From: Bartonella sp. AU55XJBT
Lineage (GTDB): Bacteria; Pseudomonadota; Alphaproteobacteria; Rhizobiales; Rhizobiaceae
DNA: 29,896 bases
Direction: 5' to 3'
Assembly: GCF_028618525.1 (NCBI RefSeq)
Contig: NZ_JAQITC010000021.1
Span: 1 to 29,896, forward strand
Below, piece after piece: positions 15,044-23,660 of the stretch; within the stretch, counting starts at the first letter, position 1, and each line of letters begins with the position of its first letter. Under the pieces are notes generated by a model. It was given only the letters and a program-made list of their open reading frames with translations, searched no databases and was not told the DNA's origin. A program made the translations under genes and the position numbers.

Positions 15044-15121
15044 TTATTGATTTCTTTTCTATGTTATTTAAATTATATCTCTATTCATAAGCCGCATTAT
15101 TTGATGATGCGGCTTTTTTTT
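15044..15121 (+). ncRNA. Candidate small RNA or leader-peptide transcript of about 78 nt
   Basis: The transcript predicted from the promoter would run from about 15044 to the terminator at 15121. It contains a nine-codon frame (MLFKLYLYS, ATG at 15061) whose stop overlaps the first base pairs of the terminator stem. It could be an independent small RNA or an attenuator leader. The nine-codon frame lacks a clear ribosome binding site, so the RNA itself is the better guess. Confidence 0.4.
15089..15121 (+). terminator. Strong rho-independent terminator
   Basis: A perfect 9-bp stem (AAGCCGCAT/ATGCGGCTT) closes a nine-base loop and runs into a stretch of Ts ending at 15121. There is no T-run on the opposite strand, so it acts on plus-strand transcripts. 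Confidence 0.85.
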
Positions 15122-15916
15122 ATTGTCTCACAGGTGGAGCACTCTATTTCTGTCATTGAGATAGCTTTGGATTCTTTATTCGTTATTTTCATCATTGTAT
15201 TTTGTGATGTCCTTTTGCAATGAAATTGCTCAATTCTTAGGTATTTTTTTATCTCAATGGGCGAATTTAAAGTAAAAATGCAGGTGTGTGTTTTTTGTTT
15301 TTTTGCGTTATGCAATCTGAATTTAAAACCCTGAGTATCGTAAGGTTCTCTCATTTCAAACCTGTTTATCTTCAATCAATCAAAAACATTTGCTTGCATA
15401 GTATAAGCGGGATTGGCGTGTGGGTAAAAACGATTCAAGAAAGACATGCTTCTTAGTGGAGTATCTCAAGCGTCAAGGGCTGTTAAAACATTTTAGAGCT
15501 GGAAAATAGTGTAATAATGCTGGCTTGCTTCTTCATAAGTGTAAAGATGAAGGTGCAAAATGAATTTTACGGTAGTCGGATTTCTCATTCAACATACACA
15601 ATAATGAACATTCTTTATCAATCAACAGGATGTGTCTTAACGAAGACGAACTGTTTACAGAGTGGGATGGATGAAAAATCTTTGTCTTTTAGGCTGGTGT
15701 AAGAAAATGATAATCTCTGTTTTTCATAAAGGGGAAAGGTTTTTCATAAGAGTTTTCTATGATAAAAAACAGTAAAAATATTAATGCTATAGAGAAAAAA
15801 GAGTCTTTAAGCGTATTGATCGTTTGCTGTGATATCCTGTATTGTGTAAAAAAGATACTTCTATCATTTTGGGTTGTAAAAAGCTTCTCTTGGAGTGTGT
15901 AAAGGGTATAATCTTT
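15122..15916. other. Gene-poor AT-rich stretch
   Basis: No frame on either strand has a motif plus a ribosome binding site. Near 15374-15395 there is TCAATCAATCAAAAACATTTG, a sequence echoed at about 20938-20958 (see findings). I see nothing else that can be supported. Confidence 0.4.
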
Positions 15917-16360
15917 ATGGAAAAAAGAATCCGCGCAAGACAAAAGGCTTATTTCAAAAGATTATATCGCAAGATTGCTTTTATTTGCATGATAGTCTGT
16001 TGTATTGTGATTTTATGTTTTGTTTTTGCAAAGGTGGTCAGTTATTTTTCTTCTCACAAAAAAATAGCACAACAAACGCCTGTTGAATTGGCTATACCTG
16101 TTTTTGATCTGCGCGTGTATTGCAAGGAAATTTCTGCTTCCGTGATGCCCGATATGAAAAAAGAAGTTTATCAGCATTGTCTTAATTTGGAAAGTGAGGC
16201 CTATTTTGATATTCGCGAAATGTGGGATAGGCTTTCTGATACGGCAAAAAAACAATGTTTGACAATGGTCCGACCGGGGGATGGAAATTATTTTCTCTTA
16301 CGGGACTGTTTTCTCAATGAAAAAGAAAGTGAAAAAGGTAGAAAACGCAATCATTTTTAA
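15917..16360 (+). CDS. Small membrane-anchored protein with conserved-looking cysteines
   Basis: A protein of about 147 residues from the ATG at 15917, with AAAGGG at 15901-15906. Residues 1-20 are basic (EKRIRARQKAYFKRLYRK). A single membrane helix follows at about 22-45 (IAFICMIVCCIVILCFVFAKVV), and then a periplasmic domain by the positive-inside rule. That domain has four spaced cysteines (YCKEI, QHCLNLE, KQCLTM, RDCFLN) and aromatic/Trp marks (REMWDRLSD), a layout suggesting two disulphides. Upstream in-frame ATGs lack a ribosome binding site. It stands alone between non-coding stretches. I do not recognise a named family, and no enzymatic motif is present. Confidence 0.65.
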   Translation: MEKRIRARQKAYFKRLYRKIAFICMIVCCIVILCFVFAKVVSYFSSHKKIAQQTPVELAIPVFDLRVYCKEISASVMPDMKKEVYQHCLNLESEAYFDIREMWDRLSDTAKKQCLTMVRPGDGNYFLLRDCFLNEKESEKGRKRNHF

Positions 16361-16899
16361 AGTGTTACACGGAAAGTTAAAAGAATACGATTTGTGATGC
16401 AAAGATAAAAAACGCCCCATTGTTCTCTGCCTCTATACCAATATCTTCTATACCACTAAAATGTCTTTAATTTTGTACAAGCCTTGGTCCATTTAAGATG
16501 TAATCGTATAAGCTATGGAGATTTCTTTGACGCATTGTAAGGGGCATGGTGCGTTTTCAGGGGAACTTTTGCACGCTTTTCATTTAAGGGAAATAACAGG
16601 CGTGGGGAAGCCCATTTTGAAACGGTGTTGCGTCAATAAGGAAGGCGCTCATGAAATATATAACATGTTTATGGAGATAAAACTTATAAGGCCCCCCCTC
16701 TTTTTGTTTCATAAAAGTGCAAGCCAGCGCTTCTCATATATTTAGCACTCCAATGTCATGGACAATCTTTAAGCTTTAGAGACAGTTCATAAGAGGCATT
16801 TTGAGTCTTTTTTATCGTTTTTACTCTGCAAAGACTCTCCTTCGTGTGTAACGTGTAAGGCAATGAATTTGATTGATTGAATAGGGAACCAGATTGAGG
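16361..16899. other. Gene-poor stretch before the small basic protein
   Basis: A 76-codon frame from 16515 has no ribosome binding site and no motif, so I do not call it. The last 50 bases belong to a block duplicated at about 19351 (listed separately). Confidence 0.4.
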
Positions 16900-16922
16900 A
16901 TGAAAAAATCCTACGGTATGAA
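16851..16922 (+). repeat. Block duplicated at about 19351-19424
   Basis: GTGTAAGGCAATGAATTTGA and the later AAAATCCTACGGTAT correspond to GTGTGAGGAAATGATTTTGA and AAAATCTTACGGTAT in the downstream copy, in the same order and spacing. The block spans the start of the gene at 16900. The downstream copy has lost the open frame. Confidence 0.7.
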
Positions 16923-17271
16923 GGTTTTTTACTCAATACAAAAATTTAAAACAAAAAAGATGAATGATCTTTATAATCAATTTGTTGTACGAGTTTTAAA
17001 AAGAGTTCGGATTGTGGACAGATTGCTGTGGAAAAAGAATCCGCGTCCTTTGAGGGGGACACAGTTAAGAGGCACAATAAATGAGTCAATAGATATGATA
17101 AAACTGAGTAAAAAACATTTGTTTTTTTTAAAAGGGGATAAACGTCAAGGTTATTTTATGCGTAAAGCGCTTTATTGGGCGGCAAATGGGTTTTTTATTC
17201 TCCCCAGTTTTCTTGATAAGACAAGGATAAGAGAAGAAATGCATTATGTTATTCTTATGGATAGACTTTGA
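16900..17271 (+). CDS. Small basic hypothetical protein
   Basis: A frame of 123 codons from the ATG at 16900 (an in-frame ATG at 16918 is an alternative). It is Lys/Arg-rich, with no signal peptide or clear membrane helix; the most hydrophobic stretch, LYWAANGFFILPSFL, is near 95-110. No motif is recognised. The ribosome binding site is poor: GAGG directly abuts the first ATG. Its 5' region recurs in degenerate form near 19351, which suggests it belongs to a small local gene family, mostly decayed. It could itself be a remnant. Confidence 0.35.
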   Translation: MKKSYGMKVFYSIQKFKTKKMNDLYNQFVVRVLKRVRIVDRLLWKKNPRPLRGTQLRGTINESIDMIKLSKKHLFFLKGDKRQGYFMRKALYWAANGFFILPSFLDKTRIREEMHYVILMDRL

Positions 17272-18130
17272 GGGGGAGCGTTTTTTTTTGAGAAGAATCC
17301 GATTTTTAAGGAAGTGTAACATGTTGTTTTTTTAACAATTTGATATTTTTTGTATTTAACTATTTAGTTTTTAGGCTCAATTTGTTATCAATGAAGAAGG
17401 GGGTAACTTAAAAATCTATGGGATTAAAATAGAAATTAAGAGGATCGTTGGCATGTTTGAGAAAGAAAAGTGGTCTTTTGATGATTATTAGGGCTTGAAT
17501 AATCTTTCATATTAATCTATCTATAAGAGTCTTAAGAGATTTTGTGAAGCGATCGTGAATTATCGCTCGCAGGGGTTGCTTTAGCGGTGAAGAGAGGCTA
17601 TATTCTAAAATAAAGAGGTTCGCGCAGTGACTCGTTAGGGCAGAAGTGCTTATGGGTTTAGGGCACGAGGGGGAAGGAATATCGGCGTTTTTAGGAGCGG
17701 TGGTTTTAGGGCAAAAAGTGGTTTTAGGGCAGAAAAAGGGAAGCTTCCCATGTTCTCTGGCAAGCGTTTGTTCTTTGTTAGGTATGTTCTATGTGTGTTC
17801 TCCTTTTTGTTTTCCACAAGGTAATTATTTTTTTAGTGAAATATGGTTTATTTTAAAAAAAACACTTGGCATTTTATGTGAACATCACTAGATTTCTGCT
17901 GGTTGACAGAGAAAGAGGGAATTTTTGATTTACAATTTCCCTGCTGTTTTGTGATTTTCAAGAAAATATATGCTTTTATCAATATCAGTAGGGTTCGTTT
18001 GAGTGAAATAAAACGCGGATAGCTTGATAACCGTATGTTAAACATGAGCAGCATGATCAAAAATAATGCAATGAAAATAATGCAATGCAGAAGAGTCAAT
18101 TAAGATACACACTCCAATAAAGGGATAAAG
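17272..18130. other. Non-coding stretch upstream of the DUF4167 gene
   Basis: An AT-rich part (17280-17560) is followed by a G/T-rich part. The latter contains short direct copies of GTGGTTTTAGGGCA near 17699-17732. No gene is supported. The last 100 bases probably hold the DUF4167 promoter, but I see no clear one. Confidence 0.4.
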
Positions 18131-18910
18131 ATGAGGCCACAACAAAATAGACGGGTACGCGGTCGCAATAATAATAATAATAATAATGGTAATAACAATA
18201 ATAATCGTCGCGGTCCTAACCCGTTGTCTCGTAATTATGAAAGTAGCGGTCCGGATGTTAAAATTCGCGGAAATGCTCAGCAAATTGCCGATAAATACAT
18301 CAGTCTTGCGCGGGATGCACAAGGTGCGGGGGATCGCGTGATGTCGGAGAATTATTTACAACATGCCGAGCACTATTTGCGAATTATTTTAGCCGCAGCT
18401 GGGCAAATGGCTCAATCGGCTCGACGTGATGAAGCGCGTGGGGATGAAAATCGTGATGAAAACAACGGACAAGAATGCAGTGAAAGTGATCCTGTAGGGC
18501 AAAAGACAGAGGCTGTCGCGTGTGACACAGATGGATTACAGGACACAGATGAATTGCAGAAAAAGTCGCAAAAAAATGGTCATGATTCATATGTCGAAGC
18601 ACAAAATGCTAATGCGCGTGAAAGTGCTGTCGAGGCTCTAGCGGAGGAGAAAACAGGTCAGGAGAATGGTTGTTCTGAGGAAAATGGTGAACCTGTTAAG
18701 AAAACACGTCGTTCTCCGCGCCGGCGTACGGTACGGACTAAAGAGCCGTCATCCCTTGAGTTTTCATTGACTACAGCAGAAAATTCAAAAAATGGGGATG
18801 CATCACCATCAACAGAAGAGGTTTCTCCTTTGCCGGGATTAAGTGAGAGGATACAGAGAAAAACGCGTCGTCGCCGTGTGGTCAATCTTGAAGCAGAGGA
18901 AAATGTTTAA
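18131..18910 (+). CDS. DUF4167 domain protein with N-terminal poly-Asn tract
   Basis: A protein of 259 residues. It opens with a basic RNA-binding-like start (RPQQNRRVRGR), then a poly-Asn stretch encoded by (AAT)7-GGT-(AAT/AAC)5 at 18167-18205. The conserved DUF4167 core follows at about 30-95: NPLSRNYESSGPDVKIRGNA, ADKYISLARDAQGAGDRVMSENYLQHAEHYLRI. The remaining 160 residues are acidic, then Arg-rich (RRSPRRRTVRTK, RKTRRRRVV) and disordered. DUF4167 proteins are widespread in Rhizobiales, usually near prfA/prmC; neither lies beside it here, and its biochemical role is not established. An AAAGGGAT site precedes the ATG. Its 3' end is duplicated downstream. Confidence 0.88.
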   Translation: MRPQQNRRVRGRNNNNNNNGNNNNNRRGPNPLSRNYESSGPDVKIRGNAQQIADKYISLARDAQGAGDRVMSENYLQHAEHYLRIILAAAGQMAQSARRDEARGDENRDENNGQECSESDPVGQKTEAVACDTDGLQDTDELQKKSQKNGHDSYVEAQNANARESAVEALAEEKTGQENGCSEENGEPVKKTRRSPRRRTVRTKEPSSLEFSLTTAENSKNGDASPSTEEVSPLPGLSERIQRKTRRRRVVNLEAEENV

Positions 18911-19104
18911 GCGCTTTAAAAATGCTCTGTTAAGTGTTTGTAGTGCTGTTAGTATAGTGACGTATTTAGGTGCACTTTCTTGCACTTTCTTTAATGCTTT
19001 CATGAGCAACCTCATAAATGAGGCGGGGACAGGAGAAGATTATCTCTTGGCTTATGAATAGAGTGATGGGATATAGAAAAAATCCGCGTTTTGTGTATTT
19101 TAAG
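18847..19104 (+). repeat. Repeat block A: DUF4167 3' end plus following sequence
   Basis: The segment begins with the last DUF4167 codons (GAGGATACAGAGAAAAACGC), continues past the stop, and ends with AGAAGATTATCTCTTGGC and GGATATAGAAAAAATCCGCG. The same series recurs in block B at about 19590-19859, in the same order over about 260 bases with many substitutions. Confidence 0.75.
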
Positions 19105-19350
19105 AGGCGGTTCTTTTATGAAGGGCAGATTGCTTTGTTGATGCACGTGTGGTGTTTAATCTTTCTCAATGTACTCAAGTCCATTTTACTTACGGGAGGG
19201 CTGCTATACTGTGAAAGCCACCAGTTGCTTTTACTGAATAAAAGGTGAAAATTGGGCTTTCTTGCTTTTATTATCAATGTTGCAATAGTCTTTTCCTTTG
19301 GCTTTTGAAATCAGTTCATAAAGAGCTTTTTATGCATAGGTTTTTGCTGT

Positions 19351-19424
19351 GATGTGTGAGGAAATGATTTTGATGAATTTCATCATGGATAGAGTTGAAA
19401 TGAGAAAATCTTACGGTATTTGAA
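19351..19424 (+). repeat. Decayed copy of the 16851-16922 block
   Basis: Same order of sub-sequences as the 5' region of the 16900 gene, but the frame stops shortly after the equivalent of its ATG. It precedes block B by about 165 bases. Confidence 0.65.
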
Positions 19425-19589
19425 GCACTCGTTTGGCATGCAAATAAATAATCATTATAAATCAATAGGCTGAATTTTTGACTCAAGAAGGTGTATTTCT
19501 CGCCCTTTCATTTGAGTTTTTATAGGTAATATCCGTTTTTTTAAGAATGGGAATGCCTTGACTGAAAGATTGCTTCTTTATCTCGAAGA

Positions 19590-19910
19590 GGTGAGGGGAG
19601 ACGGAGAAAAAATACTGTCGCACAAGTGGTCTCATCTTTAAGCTGAGAAAAATATTTAAATACCTCAAGAGTGCTGTATAAGTGCTTGTGGTGCTGTTGG
19701 TGTAATTGTGAATTTATAGGTACGGTTTCTTGCGTTTTCCTTGAATTTTCATTCTTCGCGTTGTCATGGCAACATTGCAAATAGGGGGCGACAAAGAAGA
19801 TTATCTCTTGGCGTGCAAGTAGATTGAGGAGATATAGAGAAAAAATCCGCTGTCGTAAAAGTGGTCCCATCTTTAAGCTGAGGAAAATTTTTAAGATTCA
19901 AAAATGTTGT
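19590..19910 (+). repeat. Repeat blocks B and C: decayed copies of the DUF4167 3' region
   Basis: Block B (19590-19859) aligns with block A through GGAGAAAAA, GTGGTC, CTTTAAGCTGAG, GTGCTGTTGGTGTA, TTTCTTGCG and AGAAGATTATCTCTTGGC. Block C (19836-19910) restarts the unit with GATATAGAGAAAAAATCCGC, AGTGGTCCCATCTTTAAGC and AAAATTTTTAAG. B and C share GTGGTC(T/C)CATCTTTAAGCTGAG and are closer to each other than to A. No open frame remains. Confidence 0.75.
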
Positions 19911-19933
19911 GTAAACCGGTGATGTTGGTTTGC

Positions 19934-20380
19934 TTAATGAGGCATTGTTGTTAATATTTCTTCTGTTGTCTCAATAGAAAGAACGGCAATCAGTTCACCG
20001 GTATGATAGTTGTAAATCATAAGTTTTGTTTGTCCATCAGGGGTTAAAATCTTGAGGCTAATATTGTGTTCTGAGAGGCTTTGCGACAAAACTTGTGTTT
20101 TTTTCGGTAGGGAGAGCGTGTGGTGAATAACGTGTGGATTTTTGCTATGGGAGGAAGAGAGCTCTGTTTGTTTTGGCGCAGATCCCGTTGTAACTTTATA
20201 AACGATTAAAAACAGGACGATCAGAATAAGAAAGAGCGTTATTAAAACGGAAATCATCATTAAACCCATCAGTTTTTTTCTCACCCGCTCTACAGCAGGA
20301 TCTAAGGGGAGATCTTGGGGCAGAGGATTTTGCTCTGTGTGATGGTCTTTTGAAGGTTGCATTGGTTTATTATCCATCAT
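19934..20380 (-). CDS. DUF6476-like single-pass membrane protein
   Basis: A protein of 148 residues. Residues 27-36 (DPAVERVRKK) lead into one strong membrane helix at about 37-61 (LMGLMMISVLITLFLILIVLFLIV). A linker and a small strand-rich domain follow (VLSQSLSEHNISLKILTPDGQ, MIYNYHTGELIAVLSI). The ALERVRRRL-then-helix layout resembles the short DUF6476 proteins of alphaproteobacteria, whose function is unknown. It lies 45 bases downstream of a small lipoprotein gene on the same strand, so the two may form an operon. The ribosome binding site is weak. The GELIAVLSI segment suggests a folded periplasmic domain. Confidence 0.65.
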   Translation of the reverse strand: MMDNKPMQPSKDHHTEQNPLPQDLPLDPAVERVRKKLMGLMMISVLITLFLILIVLFLIVYKVTTGSAPKQTELSSSHSKNPHVIHHTLSLPKKTQVLSQSLSEHNISLKILTPDGQTKLMIYNYHTGELIAVLSIETTEEILTTMPH

Positions 20381-20425
20381 GTCTTCTATCGATTATTTTT
20401 TTCAGATCTGATGGGTTTTATGCGT

Positions 20426-20791
20426 TTAAAGTTTTTTGTGCAAGAGGTTTGTGGAAGAAGAATGCAAAAGGGGAAGCGATGTTGGTAAAATGTCTTCTTT
20501 TTGGACTGTCGATCTCTTGTCATTGACATTTTGGCTTTTAAGCAGGAAATTTCCGTGGTTTGTTACAGACCAGATCAATTTTACTTTTTGTTGATGTCCA
20601 TGAGGGTGTACGCTTATACATTGGGCAAAAATCTGTTGTCCATAAAATGTAAACTTTTTTATGGTTGGCATCACGGCTTGTTCACAGGCTTGAGCCGTTG
20701 GGTAGATTTTAGCCATGGTATTGTTGGAATAGCAACTGTTAAAATCATCTGTACATGAAACCAATAAGAGAATAAAAATAAGGGGATTCAT
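20426..20791 (-). CDS. Small lipoprotein, family not recognised
   Basis: A protein of 121 residues with a short hydrophobic signal (MNPLIFILL) ending in a lipobox, LVSC, with Cys13 as the predicted lipid-bearing residue. The body has further cysteines (FNSCYSN, QACEQAV, AQCISV), consistent with periplasmic disulphides, and a Ser/Lys-rich tail. GGGAGAT lies six bases before the ATG, giving strong support for the start. It is probably cotranscribed with the DUF6476-like gene 45 bases downstream. No enzymatic motif is visible. Confidence 0.65.
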   Translation of the reverse strand: MNPLIFILLLVSCTDDFNSCYSNNTMAKIYPTAQACEQAVMPTIKKFTFYGQQIFAQCISVHPHGHQQKVKLIWSVTNHGNFLLKSQNVNDKRSTVQKEDILPTSLPLLHSSSTNLLHKKL

Positions 20792-21242
20792 AAAATATCT
20801 CCCAAATGAGCGGGGTTGGCAGCGTGGGCTCCAATTTGTCAGCCTAGGGCTTCTTCGTTGTTAAACGTTTTTAGAGTTTTTTCGTTCCAAGCGGTTTCTA
20901 AACCCTAAGAATTTTCTAGCCCTAAGAATTTTCTAGATTGAATCAATCAAAATCATTGGCTCACACATCATAAAAGCCAAGCTTGTGGGGGAAACTGGTG
21001 GGGAAAATCTGTGAAAAAAGCGCTAAAAGTGTCTCTTATGAATGCTCTCTAATGTCAAAGGTGTTGTACGGGGAAATAGAATGGGTTTGTTTTATGGCGG
21101 GTATAATGATGCTCAACGGTTGCTTTTAGTGGGTCAAGGGGTATGAAGGTGCAGAAGGGGGAGCTTGATGGCTCACTTTACGGGGGAGAAGACCTTATTT
21201 ACAGGCGCTGTTTTGAAATGAGCTTGGAAGCATTGAGAAATA
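20792..21242. other. Non-coding stretch with a 17-bp tandem duplicate
   Basis: CCCTAAGAATTTTCTAG occurs twice in perfect tandem at 20903-20919 and 20920-20936. It is followed at 20938 by AATCAATCAAAATCATTGG, an echo of 15374-15395. No gene is supported. Confidence 0.6.
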
Positions 21243-21374
21243 TTAAACAAGTGCGTGAAGGGAAAAGGGATTTGCTGTTTTGGATGTTCTCTTTTGTGTG
21301 AAAAGGATGATCCAGAACGCGATCAATAAAAGCATCAAAATTGTGAATTTCCATTCGTTTATTGATTTTGTCAT
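21243..21374 (-). CDS. Possible 43-residue single-helix membrane peptide
   Basis: From the ATG at 21374 the frame reads TKSINEWK, a membrane helix (FTILMLLLIAFWIILF) and a short polar tail starting TQKRTSK. The start at 21530 gives an implausible N-terminal part. No good ribosome binding site is seen and no family is recognised. Confidence 0.3.
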   Translation of the reverse strand: MTKSINEWKFTILMLLLIAFWIILFTQKRTSKTANPFSLHALV

Positions 21375-21753
21375 GGATACTTGAAGTCCCGTAAAGCTCG
21401 AAGAGTGATGTTTGGCTTTAATCCTTAAAATTTCATCATTTTTGCAAAATGAAAAGGTATGTGCATGGGGGAAATGACACAAGAAAATTATACAAAAAGA
21501 CAGGGGGATAGGTCCGTTCTGATTTGGCATATAAAAGCTGAAATATCTTGCTCTTCATTCTTTGAGATTTTATCCTAAAATATATGGCAAGGGATGGTCG
21601 TTGATGGACAGCAGGAAAGGGACTTTGATTGGGGGATTTTCATTGTTACGGTTTTTTGCGAGGGGAAAAACTATCTTTGGACTGAACAGAAATAGAGCTG
21701 AACAGGTTAGAAATTTTTCTGAAGAGAGGAAGTTTATGGTTTGAAAGGTTTTT

Positions 21754-22767
21754 TCAAGAAAAAATATCAAAATACGTATCAGGAACAGAAAGGCAATAAA
21801 CAATCCCTTCTTTTGTCCATTTGAAAGAAGCTGAACCATTGACAGAAATGGGAACAATTTTTTCGAGAACAGCACTGCCAAAACAAGCTTTTTTATCATT
21901 TGCGGGAAGGGTGCCGGATTCAAAGTGTTCATTCCAAGTGATGAGTAGATGCGTTTTGCCATTTAGTTGTGTCTCGATTTCACAGCATACATAGACGTGG
22001 CCTTTTTCTTGGGAAAGAGCTCCAAAAGAAAGAGAATTAACAATCAATTCATGAAAAGCCAAACCAATATGCAAAGCGGCATTGGGAAAAAGATAAGGAT
22101 CAACACCCTCAAGTGAAAAACGTTCTGTTTCTTTCATTAAATAGCCAAACGCTTGCGTTTGGACCAATTCACGAAATTGGGCACCACGCCAATCGGAATC
22201 GGTGATCAGATCTTGAGAATGAGAAAGAGAATGAAGACGACCTTGAAATTTGCGTAAGAAAACCTGAAGGGATTCAGTATAGCGGGCCGTTTGGCTGGCA
22301 ATACTTTGAATGATCGCTAGAAGATTTTTAGAACGGTGGCTGACCTCGCGAAGGAGAATTTTCAGCACTTGTTCACGGCGACGTAAGCCGGAAATATTCA
22401 CACCGGTGGTAATAATACCAATGATGTCTCCGTTGTCATTGCGGTGGCAATCAATAGAAAATTTGTACCAAATCTCTTGTTTGCTCGTATCTTCAAAACG
22501 TGCTTCAACAGTTTGCATTTTGCCACTGGCTAAAACCTGCAGTTTAATGGTTTCCATATGGTCTGCAAGGTCAAGCGAAAAAAAGTCGCTGTCACGACAC
22601 CCAACCCGCCATTTATGGTGCAAATGGTGTGGCAAGTTTTCAGCCCATAAATAAACCAGATTTGTTGACTGATAGAGAACACAAATATCAGCACCTCGAA
22701 TCGCTTGCATGAGCGCGCTGATATGAGATCTATCCATGGGAGGCTTTGAAAGAGGCGTAACGATCAT
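21754..22767 (-). CDS. HWE-family sensor histidine kinase with PAS domain (general stress response)
   Basis: A soluble kinase of 337 residues, 22 bases downstream of phyR and probably in its operon. Residues 15-128 form a PAS domain (ICVLYQSTNLVYLWAE, then WYKFSIDCHRNDNGDIIGII). The dimerisation/phosphoacceptor helix is EVSHRSKNLLAII, with His144. The ATP domain carries the HWE hallmarks: the N-box HELIVNSLSFGAL (His239, Asn244) and WNE at 278-280. It lacks membrane helices, so the signal is probably cytoplasmic. In Rhizobiales, HWE and HisKA_2 kinases phosphorylate PhyR, so PhyR is the likely partner. ATGs at 22767 and 22737 are possible, neither with a strong ribosome binding site. Confidence 0.9.
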   Translation of the reverse strand: MIVTPLSKPPMDRSHISALMQAIRGADICVLYQSTNLVYLWAENLPHHLHHKWRVGCRDSDFFSLDLADHMETIKLQVLASGKMQTVEARFEDTSKQEIWYKFSIDCHRNDNGDIIGIITTGVNISGLRRREQVLKILLREVSHRSKNLLAIIQSIASQTARYTESLQVFLRKFQGRLHSLSHSQDLITDSDWRGAQFRELVQTQAFGYLMKETERFSLEGVDPYLFPNAALHIGLAFHELIVNSLSFGALSQEKGHVYVCCEIETQLNGKTHLLITWNEHFESGTLPANDKKACFGSAVLEKIVPISVNGSASFKWTKEGIVYCLSVPDTYFDIFS

Positions 22768-22789
22768 AATGGCAGAGATTTACTTTGTT

Positions 22790-23584
22790 CTAAGCTGCTT
22801 TAGAAGCATTCTCTTGAAAAAATAAAGCCTGTGAAATAAGCGCTTTCACCATATCTGGATTAAAAGGTTTGGTCACTAAAAAAGTTGGTTCTGGACGCTC
22901 GCCGGTCAATAACCTTTCGGGAAAAGCCGTGATGAAAATCACCGGTATACGATCATTTTTCAAAATCTCGTTGACCGCATCAATGCCTGAACTGTTATCG
23001 GCTAACTGAATATCCGCTAAAATCAACCGTGGCTTTTTCTTATGATACATGATGACAGCTTCATCATGCGTGCGGGCTATGCCCACAACATGATGACCTA
23101 GACTTTCTACCATTTGCTCAATATCGAGTGCAATAAGAGGTTCATCTTCAATAATCATCACTTGTGTGGCAATTTGTTGAGAAATATCAATCGAGGCTTG
23201 GTTGAGAAGCTTGCGAAACTCTTTGGTATCTAGATTCATGATTTCGCTGGCTTCTTGTTCATTAAATCCTTCAACGGCAATGAGCAAAAATGCTTGCCGT
23301 GCACGGGGTGTCAGATAGGATAATTTGGCACTGGTTTTGTGTTCAATTCCAAATTGTGGCAGGGGCTCAGGGATATTCGGGGTGGTTTGATCAAAAAGAT
23401 GGCAAAAAAGCCAATAGGTCCCAATCCGGTCACTGGAGGCTTTGGGAAAAATGGAAATGTCGGCAATGAGCGCTTCCAACATCGCTGATACATAAGCATC
23501 GCCAGAGGATTGGCTCCCAGTGACAGAACGGGCAAAACGCCGAAGATAGGGAAGATGCGGGGCAATGCGCGTGGATAATGACAT
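22790..23584 (-). CDS. phyR: PhyR, anti-anti-sigma response regulator
   Basis: The switch of the alphaproteobacterial general stress response: when phosphorylated, its sigma-like part binds NepR and frees EcfG. Residues 1-135 are the sigma-like domain (LPYLRRFARSVTGSQSSGDAY; LTPRARQAFLLIAVEGFNEQEASEIM). Residues 142-258 are the receiver: the acidic pair E146/D147, the phosphoacceptor D191 in LILADIQLAD, T219 in IFITA and K239 in VTKPF. The segment FPERLLTGERPEPTFLVTKPF is characteristic of PhyR receivers. Length 264 is normal. AAAGGAG lies about nine bases before the ATG. It is divergent from nepR-ecfG, with a shared GGAAC inverted repeat between them. All key residues are present. Confidence 0.96.
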   Translation of the reverse strand: MSLSTRIAPHLPYLRRFARSVTGSQSSGDAYVSAMLEALIADISIFPKASSDRIGTYWLFCHLFDQTTPNIPEPLPQFGIEHKTSAKLSYLTPRARQAFLLIAVEGFNEQEASEIMNLDTKEFRKLLNQASIDISQQIATQVMIIEDEPLIALDIEQMVESLGHHVVGIARTHDEAVIMYHKKKPRLILADIQLADNSSGIDAVNEILKNDRIPVIFITAFPERLLTGERPEPTFLVTKPFNPDMVKALISQALFFQENASKAA

Positions 23585-23626
23585 AATTTATAACTCCTTT
23601 GACCTTTCAAGCATTTTGTTGGTTGA

Positions 23627-23651
23627 AATTCTCAACAGATAAAAAAGTTCC
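23627..23651 (-). promoter_or_regulatory. Candidate EcfG-type promoter of phyR
   Basis: On the minus strand GGAAC (23651-23647) is followed after 16 bases by AATT, close to the GGAAC-N16/17-CGTT pattern of EcfG promoters in the -35 but not the -10. It would autoregulate phyR and the kinase. Confidence 0.5.
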
Positions 23652-23660
23652 GATTTGTAT

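Noticed and set aside
16515..16745. 76-codon frame considered as a PrmC or phage remnant
   Set aside because: None of the expected motifs is present and there is no ribosome binding site.
17646..17891. 81-codon frame with repeated VVLGQK
   Set aside because: The repetition comes from a short G/T-rich DNA duplication; no start signal.
17848..18099. Minus-strand frame with a hydrophobic N terminus
   Set aside because: AT-driven hydrophobicity, no ribosome binding site, and a body unlike a protein domain.
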